A DNA stretch of 64,000 nt from Garcia nutans (GCA_947685225.1 CANTUV010000076.1:3100001-3164000); one strand, 5' to 3'. Counted from the stretch's first letter, positions 36,400 through 49,467 are shown. The notes: a model not told the origin generated them from the sequence alone. Translations and numbers: made by a program.

Positions 36400-37320
36400 A
36401 TTAAAATTTTTAAATTTTTGAATTTGAGTTTTAATTCTAGCCTAGTTGTAGAATTTATATTTATATTTGAAAATTTATAGTTATTGAGTTTATATATACG
36501 ATTCAAATTTAATTAAAAAAATCAAATAATTAAGGATAAAGTTTTAATTAATGTTTTATACTATACAACATTATTAATTTCTATTTTTAATTTAGTAATC
36601 ACATGTCATAATTAGTTCTAATATAATATTTATGAATTTTATGTATATATTATTTCTTTAATTTTATGTTCTCTATAACATATTATGTTATTTTTTTTTT
36701 GTTTTCAGTTCCTTATTTATTTGTATTTTTTAGCTCAAAAATAACGAATTTGCTAAATACACCTAAACTGATAATTAATTGAAATTGATTCTTATCAAGA
36801 ATTTACTATACATCTTTGTTCAAAATGCTAAAAATTTTATTTAGTTAATATTGAAAATATTGAATTTAAATTCTAATTCTAGCTTAGTTGTTGAGTCTAT
36901 CTTTTTATCTAAAAATCTATAGCTATTGAGTTTATATATATATATATATCAAGTTTAATAAAAAAATTAAATAATTAAGGATCAAATTTTAATTAATGTT
37001 TTATACTATAACAACAATATTAATTTATATTTTTAATTTAGTAATTACATAAGCAACTACATAAGTTCCATTTTTAATTTCGATTTTAATTTAGTAATTA
37101 CATGTGATAATTAGTTCTAACATAATATTTATGAATTTTTTGTATATACTATTTCTTTAATTTCATGTTCTCGTCTATTGTGTTGTTTTTCTTTTGTTAT
37201 CAGTTTCTTATCTATTTATATTTTTGGGTTCCAAAATAATGGGTTTGCTAAAATATGCCTAAACTGTTAATTAATTGAAATTAATTCTTATAAAGAATTT
37301 ATTATGCATCTTTGTTTTAG
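36400..37320. repeat. Direct repeat of ~430 bp, two adjacent copies
   Basis: Copy 1 (about 36400-36825) and copy 2 (about 36850-37320) share, in order, TTTTAATTCTAGCCTAGTTG, ATAGTTATTGAGTTTATATA, AATTAATGTTTTATACTATA, CATGTCATAATTAGTTCTAA, CTGATAATTAATTGAAATTG and a TTATCAAGAATTTACTATAC-like end. Copy 2 has an extra ~45 bp. It may be part of a Helitron. Confidence 0.8.
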
Positions 37321-40300
37321 TAGATATACTTGTAGTTAGAATGGTACATCGATATTTTGAAATTTGTTAAATTTATTTTTTTTATTGTGGCACATGAAAT
37401 GATAGGGGAACCGGTGAATTGTAAATTTTATATGTCTTTTTGATAGGCATATATTTAGTTTTATTATTTTTTTATGTGTGTTAGAAATTATCATCAATTA
37501 ATTATAAAGTTTGATTAGATACTTAGTAATGGTCTGCACTTTTAGAGATAAAGTTCGTGGGTTGATTACGTATAGAGAAGAAAAAGCACCATACAACGCC
37601 TAAATTTAATACTTTAATTATTGTAATGTTTCTTATTTTACTATTAGAATGAATTATATTCACTACCTAAATATAAATTCTAATTATTCTATTTTTTTAA
37701 AATTATTGTTGTATTTAGATTATTGTATCTACTACTATCTGGACACAAATATTATTTTTTTTATAAATTTTGTTTATTAATTTTGTTTATTATTATTATT
37801 TATAGTTTTATTACTCCTATGGCTACGCCTTTGTTTATTAATCAATAGCTTAACTCTTATATTCACTATCTGAATATAAAAATTTTATATTATTAAATAG
37901 CTTAATATTTGTTAAGTTTATTTTTTTGCATTATGTCCACTCCCTCAAATAGACTATGTTAGTTAAATATTTTTTTTTATTTTTGTAATTTCATTAATAT
38001 AATTATTTTTGGAAAGGGTATATATTTTTTTTTATTAAAGTAGACTTGAATTCGAAATTTAATTTTGAATGTCTATATATCCGCTTAACGGAATCAAAGT
38101 CTTCATAGTTTAATCCATTATTATGATGATGATGATAATTATTATTATTATTATATCTACTTTATGAACATCATTCATTTAAATAGACATTTATCTTTTT
38201 TACTTTATTCATAAAGTATTTTAATTTTGCTATTTATTATTCTCTTTTATGCCTATTAGCTCATAGGCAAACCTATATATATATATATGCATATTTTTAA
38301 TATAAATCTAATAAAAAATTCCTACTGTAATCTTAATATGATATATATTATACCCCAGTAATGTATAAGAATAAAATATTTTTACATAAGGGTTAAGAAA
38401 GAAAGAGTTAAAAGTAAATAAAATATTAAAATCAATGGGCTTACTTTTGATTTTTTTTTTTTTACTTTAGAAGCATTTAACACATTAATTTAAGAACCCG
38501 TAAGACATGAGTAATAGTAGAGACTATTTTAATCTTGCACAATTTTATTTTTCCATTATTGTTATCTTTATTATAAACAAAAGTAATAAAAGGTAAAGAA
38601 CAAGAATAAATGGCTAACAAACAAGAAGAAAATGAAATTTTGAGTAGTTGGTGGTACATATACAGTGATATATATATAGATAGATAGATAAAAAAAATGG
38701 ATATCACCTATCTAGAACCACTCAATAAATATTTTTTTTCGATCAACTCTCATAATGCAGCTCACTGTACAAAACTTTCACACTGTCCCATAACACCTCT
38801 CAAGATAAAAAGAAAAAATATTGACTGCAATATATATCGTGTAAAAAAAAATTTGCTTATAACTAAGAATTTAAAACTCACCGTTGCTTTCTTTTAGAAA
38901 ACAAGATCATTTTTAACCCTGCCTATATATACTCCCAAATTTTCTGTGGATACTCATTGTGCCGCTCATCACTTTTGCTCAGCTTTTCTTCTCTTCTCCC
39001 GAAATTTTTTTTTTTTTTTCATATGGGTTCTTACCTTCAAGCTTCAAGTGTTAAAGGTTTCTTTAAACATTTGCTCATTATTTATCAATAAATCAAAGGT
39101 AAAATTTCATATTTTGTTGGATTTCTTTTATTTATTTTAAGAAAGAGTACATTTTTTTTATATTTTTTATCATTATTATTTTTATTATGTTTGAACCATT
39201 TATCTCTTAGATCATTCACCCCTTTATATTTTTATCAAGTTTCTAACACCTATCAACTCAAATATTTACTTGTATTCATTTCGTTCTTTTATTTATTGCA
39301 TATTATTGATTCTATATTTTTTTTTATTCTTTTTATTTTGTTTATTTTGTTTATTAGTTTTAGCCTCTTAGATGAAGTTAGGTCTTTTCATGTGTTTCAC
39401 GTTTGTGTATAATGATTAATAAGCTTTAGTTGTAAATAAATTTGTGAACTAGTAGGTATTGCAAGTAACTTAGAACTGTATTTGTGCTTGCATTCTGTAC
39501 TAATTATTTTCCTTTTTTGCAATTTATTTGTATATTCAAATGATTATAAACATAGTAAATGAGATAATCACTTCTGATTGCACTTAGATATTATATACTC
39601 TTATTAATAATTTCAAGAAAAAAAAGAAAATAAAACGAAATAATGCTCAAAATTACAATAAGAAAATGGAGGTTCATGAATTTCCACTTAATTTTGAGCT
39701 TAGGTTTCTCAAATATTATTTGTTGGATTAAATTTGTGAAATTTTTTGTTATGCACGTTACTATACTAACGAAAATCTGAATTTCTACAGTTTTTTTTTT
39801 TAGTTTTCTCTACCAAAAAACCTACTTTAGCTTTATCTCTTCTTGTACCCCTTTATATATATATATTTTTTGTTGTTTATTTTTGTTTCTATTTACCCCC
39901 TGTTTTTAATTTTCTCCTCTCGTGCTTTTGCTCTCTGTTTATCTATATATATATTTTAATCTCTTTTTTTTATATATATTTTTTGCATGTATTTTCTTTC
40001 TTTATATCTGTTGTGTTTTGAATTATTGTAGCTAAATCTAATTTAAGATGTAAATTGTTATTTTCATAAATAAGAGTCACTTCCTGACTGCATTTACATA
40101 AAAATCATATATCTAAAATATACAAAAATAAAATGAAATAAACTAAAATAAAATAAAATGGAATAAAATAAAATAATATTTATATTTGCAGTAGAAATTT
40201 GAAGTCGTAAAAATGGTGATTAACTGATTATAATAGTCAAAATTGAAGGATTCTTTATTATCAATTGCTTTGCTTTTCAAGAATTTATTAAATGCACTTC

Positions 40301-40800
40301 CTGCACTTAATATAATTCAACTCTCAAAATTTTCTGTACCATGAAATAATTTTTTTGAAGGTTCTATGCTCTTAATTTTTACTCTCCTTTTTTTTCAAAG
40401 TTTTTTTTTTCTCCGTCTGTCTTTTCTTTCTTCTAAATTTTCTCCCTTTTTTAGTGTTTTTTTCTCTATTTATAGTGAAATAATTTATCTTTTTTAATTT
40501 TTCAGATATGGGATTAATGGTAGTGCAGAGACTATTTAGTATGGAGCTGCTATCACTTTTGAAAATACCCATTATGGAGCCACTGTATTTTATTGTTAAT
40601 TGGAACTTTATCATTTTTCACTTCTATTGTACACTAAAGGAATGTTGTATTTTGATTAATTAAATTTTATTTATTGTTTATTTTGTTAGTTTATTGGAAT
40701 TTTACTTGATTATGTAAAAGAATAATTTACTACAGTTTACCCTCTTTTGCATATTTTAATTAATTAAAGTTATACTAAAGGTTAATAGTCAATTATTTTT
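37320..40800. other. AT-rich region, possibly including the left LTR of the minus-strand gypsy element
   Basis: No gene is supported. CTATATATACTCC near 38922, followed by a pyrimidine-rich stretch, resembles a plant core promoter, but no coding sequence follows. Strong pyrimidine tracts at 40376-40470 are purine-rich on the minus strand. The 3' LTR of the minus-strand element should lie here, but its partner is outside the window, so it cannot be delimited. Confidence 0.35.
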
Positions 40801-41545
40801 TAAGGCTTGACCTCAATAATATCCAAAGATTAGCTTTGGGAAACTTTAGGAATTTTAAAGAAAAAAAAATCTAAAGCTTAGCTGCAGGAGTGTCTAATGC
40901 TTGGCATTAAAAAATTGAAAAGAAAAAGAGGAATCTAAGGTTTGATCTTAGGAGCGTCTAACGCTCAACATTAGAAATTTTGAAAAGAAAATGGGGGAAT
41001 CTAAGGCTTGACCTGGGAAATATCTAGTGCTCGACGCTAGAAACTTTTGAAAGAAAAAAAAAGAATCTAAGGCTTGACCTTAGGAGTTTTTAATACTTGA
41101 TACTAGAAACTCTTTTTTTTTTAAAAAAAAAAAAAGAAAATCTAAGGCTCGACCTTAAAAATACTTAAAGCTCGACTCAAATTTAAGGACTCTTAGGAAA
41201 AGAAAAAGAGAACTTAGGGCTTGACCCTAAATTTGCCTAATGTTCGACATTAGGAGCCTTTGTTATTTTTAGAAAACAAAGTAGAATATAAGGTTCGATT
41301 TTATAAATACCTAAAGCTTGACTTTATAATTTTTTTTTTGAAAAAAAAAGAATCTAAGGCTTGACCCTAGAAGTGTTTAATGCTCGACATTAAACCTTTT
41401 AAAAATGGAAAAGAAACCTAAAGCTTGACCCTATGAGTTTCTAATACTTGATACTAGGAACTTTTGAGAAAGAAAAAAAAAAGAAGAAGGGGAAACCTAA
41501 GGCTCGACCTTATGAGTGCCTAAAGCTAGAATTTAAGATTTTTTT
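40800..41545. repeat. Tandem array of ~60-75 bp units, each with two short hairpins
   Basis: About 11-12 diverged units are visible. Each contains a 17-nt dyad with stem 6, loop 5, such as CTAAGGCTTGACCTTAG (41067-41083), and a second dyad such as CTAATGTTCGACATTAG (41237-41253), then an A-rich spacer. Other members include TTAGGGCTTGACCCTAA (41214-41230) and TTAATGCTCGACATTAA (41377-41393). Stem bases differ between units on both sides together. The array lies downstream of the integrase of the minus-strand element and is probably part of its 3' untranslated region. Confidence 0.85.
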
Positions 41546-42323
41546 AAAAACAAAGAGTAATTTAGCGCGTGACTCTAAAATTGCTTGAAAAGTGATTTTG
41601 AATGCATATTCTTTTGATCATATTTAGGAAATTCCAAAATTTCTCAAGAATGCTTAAAACTTTTTTTATGCAAGCTTATCTGTATCTAAATGCTTAGAAA
41701 AAGTACTAATTTTCTTTTTAAAATCATCCTTTTGTGATTAAGAATTTTTTTAAAAAGAAAAATATAACATCGAAACTACAACACTCCCTAAATCTAGAAT
41801 AAATTCAGTATTTAACTTTGGTTACGAGACATTCGGGATGTCTTCTTAAATTCTGTTTAGGCAACATCTCTGGATATTAAAACAACCTCATTTGTCAGTG
41901 TCCTTATAAATATCATGGTAACAATTCTTTCACCCATTGGTATGCGTTCCTTTCTTTTCAAGTTTACGATTTTATGTCTTATAAGAAGATTTGTTAACCT
42001 TAATTTTTTACCATCTTTTAGTATCACATCCCCTTTTTAAATATTTCAAGAATAATCTTTAATAAAATATATGCCTTAAAGAATGAGTTAGGCAAGAATG
42101 TTAGATTATTTAGTCCCTTAAGGGTTATTTTATCAATATTCTTTATAGTTACTTATTTTCAAAAGGAGCAAAAATTGTGTGAGAAGAGAGAGAACAAAAA
42201 AATAACAATTTATTAAGAAAAGCCAATAAATCATACAAATCTGACGATCATAAGCCTGAATTGACTTTGAATAATCTCAAACTGTACTTCTCACATCTTT
42301 ATTTTTTATCTTCTGTTATAATT
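41546..42323 (-). other. 3' untranslated region of the minus-strand gypsy element (probable)
   Basis: About 0.8 kb between the hairpin array and the integrase C-terminus. No coding frame is seen. Confidence 0.4.
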
Positions 42324-43300
42324 TTAGACATAATACCTCTTCACAGCATTTGAATTCGCCGAATTTGGCAAATCTTCTCTATCCCTATTGGTTAAAATGA
42401 GAGATCCTCCAGAGAATGCTTTCTTCATAACGTATGGGCCTTCATATTTGGGATTCCACTTTTCCCAAAGGTCTTGATATCTAAAAATAATCTTTTTTAG
42501 CACAAATCTCCTTCTTGAAATTCTCTTGCCTTCATCTTCTTTGCATGTGCCTTGATAAACCATTTCTGATATAATTGACTTTGACACAAGGCTGTCAATT
42601 TTTTTTCTTCGATAAAGTGTAACTGATCATAATGATTCTTCATCCATTCAGCACCATCAAGCTTGGCTTCCATAATAATCCTAAGAGAAGGAATCTCAAT
42701 CTCAATGGGTAATACTGCCTCCATGCCATATACTAAAGAAAATGTGTTGTCCAGTAGATGTCCTGATTGTGGTCATATACCCGTGGAGGGCATAAGGAAG
42801 TATTTCATGCCAATCTTTATATGTTATAACCATTTTATGAATTACCTTTTTAATATTCTTATTGGTTACTTCAACTGCACTATTCATTTTTGGATGGTAT
42901 GGGAAAGAATTATGGTGTTTAATTTTGAATTTTGCACACATTTCTGTCATATCTTTACTTATGAAATTCTTCGCATTATCAGTGATAATACATTCAAGAA
43001 GACCATATCGACATATGATATTTTATTTGGTGAATTTTAGGACGATATTCTTTGTTACATTTGCATAAGAGGCTGCCTCTACCCATTTAGTAAAATAATC
43101 AATCACCACCAAAATGAAACGATGACCATTAGAAGCTTTAGGTTCTATTGGGCCAATCACATCTACTCCCCATATTGAAAAAAACCACAGGGAAATCATC
43201 ACATGTAAGGGTGTTGGAGGAGCATTGATATCATCAGCATATATCTGACATTTATGACATTTTAGGACATAGTTAATGCAGTATGATTCCATTTTCAACT
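42324..43300 (-). pseudogene. Ty3/gypsy (Tat/Ogre-type) integrase
   Basis: Integrase inserts retrotransposon cDNA into the genome. The zinc finger is partly visible as CHKCQ near the start of the 43298 frame. The catalytic core reads GVDVIGPIEPKASNGHRF (first D), IITDNAKNF (second D) and NSAVEVTNKNIKKV (E), so all three catalytic residues remain. The C-terminal part includes EIEIPSLRII, KWNPKYEGPYVMKKAFSGGS and NAVKRYYV, the end typical of Tat/Ogre integrases. A TAA interrupts the frame between the first and second D, and two frameshifts (near 42720 and 42590) break the C-terminal part. It is not functional. Confidence 0.9.
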
Positions 43301-43487
43301 AGAAGTAACCCATTCTGAGAATCTTACGGGCTAAAACATATCCACTTGAATGCGTCCCATAAAATCCCTCATGCACTTCTTCTATCAATCTCCGAGCTTC
43401 TTTTTCATCCACACATCTAATTAGCATTGTATTATAGTTTCTTTTATATAAAACATCACCATTTAAAAAGAAAGTCATTGCTAGTTG

Positions 43488-44200
43488 TCAAATTATTCTT
43501 TTGTCAGTGTCTGAGGCTTCTGGAAGGTATGCCCTATTTATGAGGTATTGTTTGATATCATGAAACCATGGCTTACCATCATGCTCCTCTTCAAGGTTTG
43601 TGTAATAAGCATTGACCCCTCTAGTTTTGATCTTGATGGGAGGCACTTTCCACAAAGTGTCCAATCGAAACATTACAGCTAATGTAGCCAATGCATCTGC
43701 AATTTGGTTCTCGATTATGGAAACATGATCAAAACTTATGAACTCAAAGATTTGAGTTGAATTAAGAATATATTCTTGTTAAGGGACCAATTTTAGATCT
43801 CTAGTTTCCTACTCTCCTTTTAACTGGTTGATTATCAATGTTGAGTCACCATACATTTTCAGCCTTTTGATTTTCATATCAATAGCGACTTGAATTTCTA
43901 AAGCACAGGCTTCGTATTCATCTATATTATTGCTGCATTCGAAACACAATTTAGCTGTGATTGGAAAATGTTTTCCTTCTGCAAAAATTAGGATCACTCC
44001 TATCCCACTTCCTAAGGCATTCGAGGCCCCATTGTATTTCATAATCCAGTTTCTTTTTTATCCATTCTCCTCTTCTACCAATATGATTTCTTCATAGGGA
44101 AACTTATAACTTATTGGTTGGTAGTTTTCAACAGCTCGGTCTATCAAATAGTCAGCTATAACACTCCCTTTTATCGCCTTTTGGGTGATATATATTAACT
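43488..44200 (-). pseudogene. Gypsy RNase H domain and RNase H-integrase linker
   Basis: Frames in one register show MKYNGASNALGSGIGVILI, NIDEYEACALE, MYGDSTLIINQLKGE, then in-frame stops, IADALATLAV and the linker with TDKRII. The order matches the RNase H of Tat/Ogre elements, with the E and two D residues of the active site visible. The first aspartate (usually DGA) is asparagine here (YNGA), so even without the stops the enzyme would be impaired. Confidence 0.85.
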
Positions 44201-45646
44201 CATATTAAGTCAATAAAAATTGCTATCGTGTGATTCTCCAAGTTAGAGCTGGCTTTTCAAAAATGTACTTGATGGGATCCATTCGAGATATCAAGAAGGT
44301 GGTATACTATAACATATAATGCCTCAGTCGGTAAGTAGCCCATACTAATGTAGCATAATTTCTTTTCAACATAGAATATTTTACTTCATAATTGGTGAAC
44401 TTCTTACTTATATAATATATGACTTACTGTTTCCTTCCTTAGTCATCGTGTTGCCCAAGAACACCACACATTGAGCTCTCAAAAACTGTTAAATAAAGGA
44501 TAAGAGGACAACCTGATACAGGCAATTACAGAATTGGAGGAGTCTGCAAATAATGCTTGATTTTATCAAAGGCTATTGACATTCGTCATTCCATTTTTCT
44601 GGGTTATTCTTCCTCAAAAGTTTGAAGATAGGCCCACACGAAGCTGTCAATTGTGATATGAATCGAGGTATATAATTAAGCCTTCCCAAAAAGCTTCAGA
44701 CCTCCTTTTTGGTTTTAGGAATTGGCATTTAACCTATAGCTCTAATCTTATAAGGATCAATCTCAATTACCCTCCTGTTAACTATAAACCCTAACAATTT
44801 TCCCGATGAAACTCCAAATATGCATTTTATAGGATTTAATCGAAGCTAATATTTCATTAGCTGCTCAAATAACCTTCTCAAAACTGCAACATGGTCTTCA
44901 CTATTTTGAAATTTTGTTATCATATCATCAACATAAACCTCCATTTCTTTATGCATCATATCATGAAACATGGTAACCATTACTCTCTGGTAAGTTGCCC
45001 CCGCATTTTTTAATCCAAAAGGCATAACTCTATAACAAAATATTTTCCAAAGAGTAATAAAGGTTATTTTTTCCTTATCATCAGTATTCATTTTGATTTG
45101 GTTGTACCTTGAGAATCCATCCATTAATGAAAACATATAAAATTGAGCTGTATTATCAACCGGTACATCAATGTGCAGAAGAGAAAAATCATCCTTTGGA
45201 CTTGTGCAATTGAAGTCCCGATAATCAACACGTATTCTGATATTTCTATCCTTCTTATGGACATGAACAATATTAGCCAGCCATTCTGGATACTTGGCCA
45301 CCTCTAAGAAACCTGTCTCAAGCTACTTTTTTACCTCTTCTTTTATTTTCAACAAAACGTTTGGCTTCATTTTTCTTAACTTTTATTTTACTGGTTTACA
45401 TTTTGGTTTTATTGGTAGATGATGCATAACTATGTCTATTCTCAATCCTGACATATCCTGGTATGACCATGCAAAGACGTCTATGAATTCTTCTAGTAAT
45501 TTAACTAGCCTCTCTTTGAGTTCTGGGAGTAAGGATGCACTAACCCTTGTTTTCTTCATATTTTCTTTTGTTCCTAAATTTATTGTCTCCATTATCTCTT
45601 TTGAAGATTGCATAATTTTTTTATCATGTTCTATAATCCTAGTCAT
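44200..45646 (-). pseudogene. Gypsy reverse transcriptase
   Basis: The segment before the fingers includes DVFAWSYQDMSGL (45646-45383). After two in-frame stops, the fingers-palm part (45301-44846) has IRIRVDYRDFNCTSPKDDF, RVMPFGLKNAGATYQRVM and the catalytic box VYVDDMITK. The thumb and connection continue, with further stops, through PIPKTKKEV and FLGRLNYIPRFISQLTA to the RNase H. The YVDD box is intact but the frame is not. Lineage assignment to Tat/Ogre rests on the DVFAWSYQDMPG-type and IKGSVIADYL-type phrases. Confidence 0.9.
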
Positions 45647-46240
45647 TTCAGGAGAAAAATCATCTTCATCCTGTTCATCAGATGTGATTTCAAAGATAAG
45701 GCTATCGAAGTCATACCCAATCTCAATTTCATCAAGATTTAATTCATCATTGGCATTCTTAGGTGGAGTGAGTATAAAAGAAAAATATTACAAAAAAATA
45801 AACAAAAAGTAGCAAGGTGTTCAAGAATGGGAATGAAACATGCACTTTATTTTATTAAAAATTATTTTGAAACATTTAAAAAAGAAAGCCCATGCAAATA
45901 TTTTTCTACAATATTGGATAGAATCATAGAAAATTAATTATTTGGATTACTTTGATTCAGGAGATGGCAATTCATAAGCTTTTCAATTGTTCAGATCTTA
46001 TCCTAGTAGCAAAGGTGTAACCCATAAAGCTGCTTCATCATAAGGCTCATCTTCATTCACCATAATCACTAATGAATTTTTGAATATTGCCTCCATATCT
46101 TATAGATCTCCTACCGTCTTTGTTTCTTTATGAAAAAAGCCAGCACTTCTGAAGGATTGCCTTAGGGGTGGGAATGCCATTTTCTTCATTAAAGCTTCTT
46201 GATTTGCCACTCTTGCCAGTCGATGATACTTTTTCTCTTT

Positions 46241-47394
46241 TCAAATCCTCTTTATGTATTCTCTAGTGATCTTGTATCCTAATCCAACTCTATTGTCATT
46301 ATGGGGAGGGAACAGAAAGACATTGATCACATGTTCATGTTTTTCTAAACTTTTTCCTGGGGAATAGCTTACCTTTATCATTTCTTTTACCACCATCATA
46401 GCTGCAATTAATAATTGAGGAGCTGGCACGACTAATCCTTCCCCAACATATGAAACATTTGTTATCATGAAGGATTGGAAAGAACTCTCAAAGGCTTCTT
46501 CTGCTGCTTCAACATATGAGGTTGAGACCGGCTTAGTGATTAGAAGGTCTTTTTCCCCTGAAATTTCAATCAACTTTCCTTCGATGATGAATTTGACCTT
46601 CTGATATAAAGATGATGGTACTGTCCCTGCCGAATGTATCCATGGTCGTCCCCATAACATACTGTAAGCGGGTACTATTTTCATCACTTGAAATGTGATG
46701 TTAAATGTGACTGGACCCACTTGGATGGATATTTCATTATCTCCTAAAACCTCCCTCCTACTCCCATCAAAAGCCCAAACTATCATAGAGCTAGGATACA
46801 TGTACATCTCATCGACTGGTAGCTTTAAGAGGATCATTTTAGGCAGGATATTCAAGGATGGCCCATTATCCACTAAAACTTTACCAATTGAACATCCTTT
46901 ACATTGGACTGATATATTTAAAAGCCTTTGTATGCCCAGTTCCTTCTCCAGGTATTTCATCATCAATGAATGATATGTAGTTAGCCGTAATCACACTCCT
47001 AACTATATTGTTTAAGCTATCTATAGATATATTATGGCAAACATGTGCTTGATTCATAAACCTAAGTAGTGCATTTCGATGAGATTATGAATTCAAGATC
47101 AAAGACAATAGTGAAACTCTAGTTGGAGTTCTATTCAATTGTTCGATTACCTTGTACTTACTTTGCTTAACCAACTTAAAGAATTCACATGCCTCATGCT
47201 CAGAGATTGGCTTCTTTACTTCCAATTGCGAGTCATTTTTATTGCTTACATCTTGAAACTGCTTAACTTCACTTTCTTCCACCAACTCTGCTTCCTTAGC
47301 TTTCCCCTTTCTATGCCTTTCAAGTTCATATTTTTTATGATTCTCTACTTCTTCTGAAATATAATAACGACCACTTCTTTTCATATCACTTATA
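46241..47394 (-). pseudogene. Gypsy gag-protease junction and aspartic protease domain
   Basis: From 47394 the frame gives ISDMKRSGRYYISEE, a lysine-rich linker, ISEHEACEFFKLVKQSKYKV, a stop, then HNISIDSLNNIV and the start of the protease. After a frameshift near 46960 the protease reads KVLVDNGPSLNILPKMIL, where DNG takes the place of the canonical D-S/T-G of retropepsins, and later SMLWGRPWIHSAGTVPSS. The protein is broken by stops. The 47394 edge is where the other retrotransposon is inserted; upstream coding resumes on the far side at 57223. Confidence 0.85.
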
Positions 47395-49444
47395 TGTAGA
47401 CCATTAATTTTGGCCCTGACTAGTCCCTTGCTAATTAATGAGGCCTGAGTCATAAATCTTTTGATTAGATGGATATTTTAATAGGATGATTGAACCTTTA
47501 AAACCCTAAAAGGGTTTGTTTTGAAGGTTCAGTCAGGTCTAATTCGATGTTAGGGCATTCAGGGGTGTGTCCAAGTCAAACTGGGCCTCCCAGTTCAATA
47601 TGGGGCAGTCCATATAGAATTGGGATGCCCTAAATAGATATGGGACCTTAGTTTATCTCCCATATCGAATTGGGAAGACCCATTTCGATATGGGAGAGTC
47701 CCATATTGAATTGGGAAGACCTTTCCAATTCAACATGGGACCATAGTTTGGCTCCCATATCAAATTGGAAAGCCCCATATCGAATTGGGCCTTCCCTAAT
47801 TCGATATGGAGCTTATTAATTTTGATTCCATGTCGGATTAAGAGATAGGGGAGCCCGGCATGGTCTATGTTTTTCATAAATTCAAGTTGTTTTAATTCGA
47901 TATGCTTCAGGAAAACCATTTAAAAATAGGAAGTTATACTCGATTTTTAACCTAATATATTCTTCTATAAATATAGGATTAAAGAAGAGGAATGGGGAGT
48001 AACTATTAGCAACCTTCAGCAAGGATTAGCAATATAAAATACAAAACCCCAGCAAGCAAAAAGGAGAGGAATTATCAAAAAGAAGAACGGAATATAAATA
48101 TCAAACACAGAAAAAATGCCATTAAGGCAGTGGCTTATTGTCTTGATTTCATTCAATGAACAAGTATAAGATTGGTGCAAGCAAAAGTTTAAATCAAAAT
48201 TATTGGTGGAGCCAACAAATGAAGGCATGTCTTCTAAATTAAATTCATTTAAACTCAGCATAAGAAGCTTTGATGATGTTGATTATGCTTCGTACAAAGT
48301 AATCCCAGTAACCTGTTAGTTCCAGTAACTTAGACGTGTTCAACTAATGTTTGTTAATGCATGATCATTTAATTTAAACATATACAGTAGCTATATTCTA
48401 TATAAATATTTATCAAAAAAATTCAATTGTCAAAATAGCTTGAAAAGTTTTTAATAGTAGCCATGATTTTTTCCAAACACTAAATATTTTTCTAAAATTC
48501 ACCTAAACCCTAATTTAGCTAAACCCTAAAACTATAAAACCTAGTATCCAGAACCTTAATATCCAATCCCTAAATCCTAATTTATCTTTTTTAATTTTTC
48601 TAGTAGCTAAATCCTTTCAAAAAAATATATATCAAATGTTAATTTTCTAAATCAAAACCCTAAAATCTTAGTTTTTAAATATAAACCCTTAAAACCCTAA
48701 TTTTATTCAAGAAACCCTATTAAAGTGAAAACTCTACATTTATATATCTATTGCTTTACTTAAGTTTGGATGCATGCTTATTATATGTGTTGATGGATGA
48801 TTTATTTTTATTTGATTTTATAATGAATGTTTGAATGTTTGTTCATTGATTTATTTTTTAGTTTCAAGTAATTATAAGAGGCATGTTTGAATGTTATAGG
48901 TACCTCATTTGTTAGGTCTTGTGTAATTTAATTTATTTAAGTTTTGAATTAATGTAAAGGATATATTTTCATCAATTAGTGGGTATCCTGTTTTATTTGT
49001 TTTCTTTTTGACATAAGACGATTGTAAAGATATGTTTTTATCCATGGATGGGTGTCTATTCATTTATTTTGTTTGAACTTGTTGTGATTTTAATAAAGTG
49101 ATTATTTATTTTTATTATTGCATGTAGTATGGATAATATCATTATATTTAAGAGTTTAATAATGTTTAGACCTAAAAAGGAGGTGGGTTCCAATGAACCG
49201 GGCGCTATGGGGGTGCCGGGTCATTCTCACCTTTTTTATGCATACTCAACTTTTCGAACCCAATAAGGAATTGGGGATTACTTAGGAATTGAGTCATCCA
49301 TCCCTTTCTTTTTCTCAGCCTGTCCAGGTGGCGATTCCATTTTCTTTGGATTTAGGCTCGTGTTCTCTAAGGCTCCAAACCTAATAGTGCCAAAGTCGCA
49401 ACAACCATTCTACATGGAAGTGAGAGAGAAAATCTTCGCTCACA
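47395..49444 (+). repeat. Left LTR of the nested plus-strand retrotransposon
   Basis: The LTR starts TGTAGACC and ends CTTCGCTCACA. It is a direct repeat of 55007-57222 over its whole length, with shared landmarks TTGCTAATTAATGAGGCCTG, AATAGGAAGTTA, CAAGTATAAGATTGGTGCAA, TTTGGATGCATGCTTATTAT and GAACCGGGCGCTATGGGGGT. It is 2050 bp, shorter than the right copy mainly because its internal inverted-16-mer array is shorter. Numerous substitutions separate the two LTRs, so the insertion is not recent. Confidence 0.92.
47540..47830. repeat. Alternating inverted 16-mers in the left LTR
   Basis: CCCATATCGAATTGGG (47659-47674) and its near reverse complement CCCATTTCGATATGGG (47679-47694) alternate several times with diverged copies, separated by short spacers such as AAGA and AGAGT. 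Confidence 0.88.
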
Positions 49445-49467
49445 GTGGTGACACCACTGGAGATAAG
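49445..49467 (+). promoter_or_regulatory. Primer-binding site region of the nested element
   Basis: GTGGTGACACCACTGGAGAT directly follows the LTR end CTCACA. This resembles the TGGCGACxCCACTGGGGA sequence that follows the 5' LTR of many plant Tat/Athila-type gypsy elements. The priming tRNA was not identified. Confidence 0.6.

Noticed and set aside
39191..39412. Plus-strand frame of 73 codons rich in F, I and L
   Set aside because: T-rich low-complexity DNA gives this composition; no other gene evidence.
40800..41545. CRISPR-like array
   Set aside because: Units are diverged throughout with no constant repeat/unique spacer pattern, and the context is a plant retroelement.
45432..46973. Plus-strand frames of 126 and 92 codons in the gypsy region
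   Set aside because: They are antisense to the protease and reverse transcriptase coding sequence.
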